From the NCBI GenBank assembly GCA_002085355.1, contig NATN01000086.1, positions 1-8,663 of the forward strand: a stretch of 8,663 nt of DNA, written 5' to 3'. Positions 6,577 through 8,663 of this stretch are shown here, in pieces. The notes beneath the pieces were generated by a model. It ran no database searches. It was not told the DNA's origin and worked only from the letters and a program-made list of their open reading frames with translations. The stretch's first letter is position 1; each line of letters starts with the position of its first letter. Position numbers and translations under genes: made by a program. The stretch comes from Candidatus Zhuqueibacterota bacterium 4484_87. Its GTDB lineage: Bacteria; Zhuqueibacterota; Zhuqueibacteria; Thermofontimicrobiales; Thermofontimicrobiaceae.

Positions 6577-8663
6577 CTAATGGATAATAACACACTTTTC
6601 TATTTTCTCTGCCCGTGCGTCTTGATTTTTAGCCGTGATTTTATACAAGTAAACACCGTTGGCTATCTCATCGTCATCGCCGTCTCGCCCGTCCCATTCG
6701 ATTTGGTGATAACCGGCTTCGCAGTTATATTCTTCGAGCTGATTTATCAGCCTGCCGCCAATTGTGAAAATTTTGATTGTCACTTTTTCCGCAGGCTGCG
6801 TAAGATGAAAAGTGAACCGGGTTGACGCGCTGAATGGATTTGGATAGTTAAATACATTCAAAAGGGCAAATTTGCTGATCACCAAAAATCTTTTTTCCAG
6901 ATGCGCCGCGTTTTTATTTATGTCAATGCCATAAACAACCAGTTCATGCTCGCCGTCATCAAACTGTCTCACCAGCCGAACGCTCACTCTCAATGTTGAA
7001 TCTGAATTATCAACTTCAGGCATAAATTGTGCCATATTTTCCTGATCACCAAATGGTATTTTTTGGCCGTCAATAAAAATATGTACCCGCGAAGTATCAG
7101 TGGAAATATCAAAAGTGCTGTTATCAAAAAGCAGAATTTCGATAACCGGTTTCTGCGCCACATAATCGCCATCCACAATTGATTTTCCGTCAAAGGAAAC
7201 TTCGATCTGTGGCGCTGTGGTATCCGCTTCCACAAAAACAGCGGCCTCTGCCTGATTATTGGTTTCTGATATCTCATTTATCTTGTCATCAGGATCGAGT
7301 CGCACAGAAAATTTCTGTTCTCCTGCCGCATCCACAACAGAAAACGAAAAAGCAATTTGTTCGGAATGATTCCTTTGAACTGCCCCCAACCTTTTGCTTT
7401 CCACTAACTCCCTCTCCCCCTGGGGGTTAATTTCATAAAGCGAAACTTCAATACTATCTGCATCTGCATAACCAATATTAAAAATTTCCGCCGAAAAAGT
7501 GACCTTTCCGCCTTGAATAATGCGTTGCGGAATCACGGAAATCGTGCTTTTGCTGACTGCGAGGTCGCATGTCGGCGTGAAATAAACCTGCCAATTTTTT
7601 AACAACGGCGAATAAAATCTGTCTGCGCTGGTTAATTTCGCTTTCAATTTTAGATACGGGTAATTTGAAGCATCAACATTGTTCAATGGAATATTCTGAC
7701 TGCTGATGTCTGTTTTTAGCAAATCCCACTGAAAAGTGTTTTCGTTAAACCCATAAACGGAGATAGCAATTTTTCTATTTTCGCTCACGGAATCTACAGC
7801 GAATCTCAAATACCCCCATTGAGCGGCCGGACCTATTTTCTGCGTCTCTGCATCGCCCGAAACCGGAAACGTGATAAGCGTGTCTTCCGCAACTGCCTCG
7901 CCTCCAAAGCGTTCCACCCATTTTTCCGGAACGGAGCCGATTGCAGCGCCCTTTTTCCCAACAATCGCCCAGGAATCCCGAAATCCAACATTTCGGCAAA
8001 ATTGACTGCCGATTTGCTCTAACGCCTGATACGCCGCCTCAGTCATTTGCTGCGCCCCGGAATCCCGAATGCCTGCCAACACGAAGTAGCCTTCTGGAAT
8101 GGATTCCAGAAAAATCACCATAGCAGCTACATCGTCAGCGCTGGCATGAGTGTCGAAATGTTGAAATTCGACGAACTCACCGTACGGATCACAAACCGCG
8201 ATATTGTGCCCTCTACCGGATGTTGACACCGGTGTGCCGTTAACGAACAGCACTGCATAATTCAGATCATCGAATCCGCCGGACTCCGCACGAAAAATTG
8301 ACAGTTGCGGTTTTAGTGAAATACCTGTCCGGGTAATCGTTGCGTTTTGAACTTTATTTTTCGCCATCTGTTCCGGAATAAGTTGTCCCCAGCCAAATTC
8401 ATTGCCCGCAAAAAAGTCACCACTTACCCAAACATCTGCTCCCTCCGACGTATTCTTTCTGCAGCGCCAAAAATAAACCCTCCCGCTGTCCAGTTCGGAT
8501 ATCTGCCATTGCGCGACAAAATATCCAGAAGTAAGCGCGCCGGACTGCATAAGTGGTTTCGCAAACGAAGAAACAGTGTCCAGTTGAAAAATAAACTGCT
8601 CGCCGCTGGAATCAGCAGCATAAACCTGCAATTCAATTTGGTCATCTGGCAAAATCGTGTTCG
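6577..8663 (-). CDS. PorU2-like secreted protein, C-terminal part: FN3, ILEI/FAM3-like, discoidin-like, CARDB, Ig-like and T9SS-type sorting domains (5' partial)
   Basis: The frame is open to the window edge. The codons before the Leu (TTG) at 8650-8652 read Asn-Thr-Ile in frame, so the start lies outside. Residues count from that Leu. 1-80 is FN3-like (VYFWRCR, WVSGDFF). 105-245 resembles the ILEI/FAM3 (PANDER) fold: GHNIAVCDPYG (148-158), FDTHAS, IPEGYFVLAGIRDSGA (185-200), AYQALEQIGS, GFRDSWAIVGKKGA (223-236). 255-358 is discoidin-like (IGPAAQWGYLRF; YPYLKLKAKL). 361-474 is a CARDB domain ending in INEISETNNQ. 477-592 is Ig-like, starting DTTAPQIEVSFDG. 597-691 is a sorting tail with YPNPF (603-607), the IKIFTIGGRLI strand, IEWDGRDG and NGVYLYKI, ending CVIIH. 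This domain order matches the region downstream of the C25 peptidase domain in PorU2-type T9SS sortase-like proteins. The catalytic domain is not in the window, so enzyme function is inferred. The protein is presumably on the cell surface. Confidence 0.82.
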   Translation of the reverse strand, partial: NTILPDDQIELQVYAADSSGEQFIFQLDTVSSFAKPLMQSGALTSGYFVAQWQISELDSGRVYFWRCRKNTSEGADVWVSGDFFAGNEFGWGQLIPEQMAKNKVQNATITRTGISLKPQLSIFRAESGGFDDLNYAVLFVNGTPVSTSGRGHNIAVCDPYGEFVEFQHFDTHASADDVAAMVIFLESIPEGYFVLAGIRDSGAQQMTEAAYQALEQIGSQFCRNVGFRDSWAIVGKKGAAIGSVPEKWVERFGGEAVAEDTLITFPVSGDAETQKIGPAAQWGYLRFAVDSVSENRKIAISVYGFNENTFQWDLLKTDISSQNIPLNNVDASNYPYLKLKAKLTSADRFYSPLLKNWQVYFTPTCDLAVSKSTISVIPQRIIQGGKVTFSAEIFNIGYADADSIEVSLYEINPQGERELVESKRLGAVQRNHSEQIAFSFSVVDAAGEQKFSVRLDPDDKINEISETNNQAEAAVFVEADTTAPQIEVSFDGKSIVDGDYVAQKPVIEILLFDNSTFDISTDTSRVHIFIDGQKIPFGDQENMAQFMPEVDNSDSTLRVSVRLVRQFDDGEHELVVYGIDINKNAAHLEKRFLVISKFALLNVFNYPNPFSASTRFTFHLTQPAEKVTIKIFTIGGRLINQLEEYNCEAGYHQIEWDGRDGDDDEIANGVYLYKITAKNQDARAEKIEKCVIIH
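7407..7430. repeat. Short G/C-rich palindromic insert within coding sequence (possible REP-like remnant)
   Basis: The stretch contains the palindrome CCCCCTGGGGG at 7416-7426, preceded by CTCCCTCT, inside the CARDB domain of the PorU2-like protein (about residues 408-416, NPQGERELV). It stands out against the AT-rich, codon-mixed surroundings and resembles the cores of short palindromic repeats dispersed in some bacterial genomes. The frame is kept, and the residues would fall in a variable loop after the SLYE strand. Repeat status is inferred from a single copy. Confidence 0.3.

Noticed and set aside
8650..8652. TTG as the start of the PorU2-like protein
   Set aside because: The frame continues to the window edge (Asn-Thr-Ile before it), and the first domain is incomplete without upstream residues.
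1..8663. Insertion sequences, CRISPR arrays, tRNA or rRNA genes
   Set aside because: None was seen. The only tandem repeats are the 420-bp coding repeats, and there are no transposase motifs or spaced short direct repeats.

Overview
The window looks like chromosomal DNA from a Gram-negative bacterium of the FCB superphylum, probably a Calditrichota/KSB1-like or Bacteroidota-related lineage. The evidence is indirect. Two secreted proteins end in FlgD-like/type A C-terminal domains of the kind used as type IX secretion system (T9SS) sorting tails. One protein carries a PorV/PorQ-type outer-membrane barrel, and one resembles the C-terminal half of PorU2-type sortase-like proteins. No marker gene in the window fixes the taxonomy.

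Layout: (1) 1-2298, + strand, is the 3' part of a large secreted surface protein. It has three in-register 140-residue DUF11 repeats, two further beta-sandwich regions and a C-terminal sorting-type domain; its 5' end lies outside the window. (2) 2422-5352, + strand, encodes a 976-residue outer-membrane protein with a signal peptide, a PorV/PorQ-like barrel, an FN3-like domain, a CARDB-like domain and two OmpA-like domains. (3) 5353-5510 is a convergent intergenic region with a strong bidirectional hairpin terminator. (4) 5511-6485, - strand, is an extended SDR nucleotide-sugar enzyme resembling UDP-glucuronate decarboxylase. (5) 6577-8663, - strand, is the C-terminal part of a PorU2-like secreted protein with FN3-like, ILEI/FAM3-like, discoidin-like, CARDB, Ig-like and YPNPF-type sorting domains; its N-terminus, where a C25 peptidase domain would be expected, is outside the window. 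A hairpin terminator separates genes 5 and 4. No gap between genes exceeds about 160 bases. No RNA genes, insertion sequences or CRISPR arrays were seen.

How the parts may work together (inference): the DUF11 protein would be cargo exported through the outer membrane by its C-terminal tail. The adjacent barrel-OmpA fusion would be its outer-membrane partner, anchored to peptidoglycan. This recalls the adhesin / barrel / OmpA-protein gene sets of Bacteroidota (SprB-SprF-PorE type), but with barrel and OmpA parts in one polypeptide and with a PorV-like rather than SprF-like barrel. The convergent PorU2-like protein and sugar-nucleotide enzyme fit a surface-attachment theme, because in known T9SSs PorU sortases attach cargo to a lipopolysaccharide. 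The barrel-FN3-CARDB-OmpA-OmpA fusion beside its putative cargo is the most interesting item in the window.
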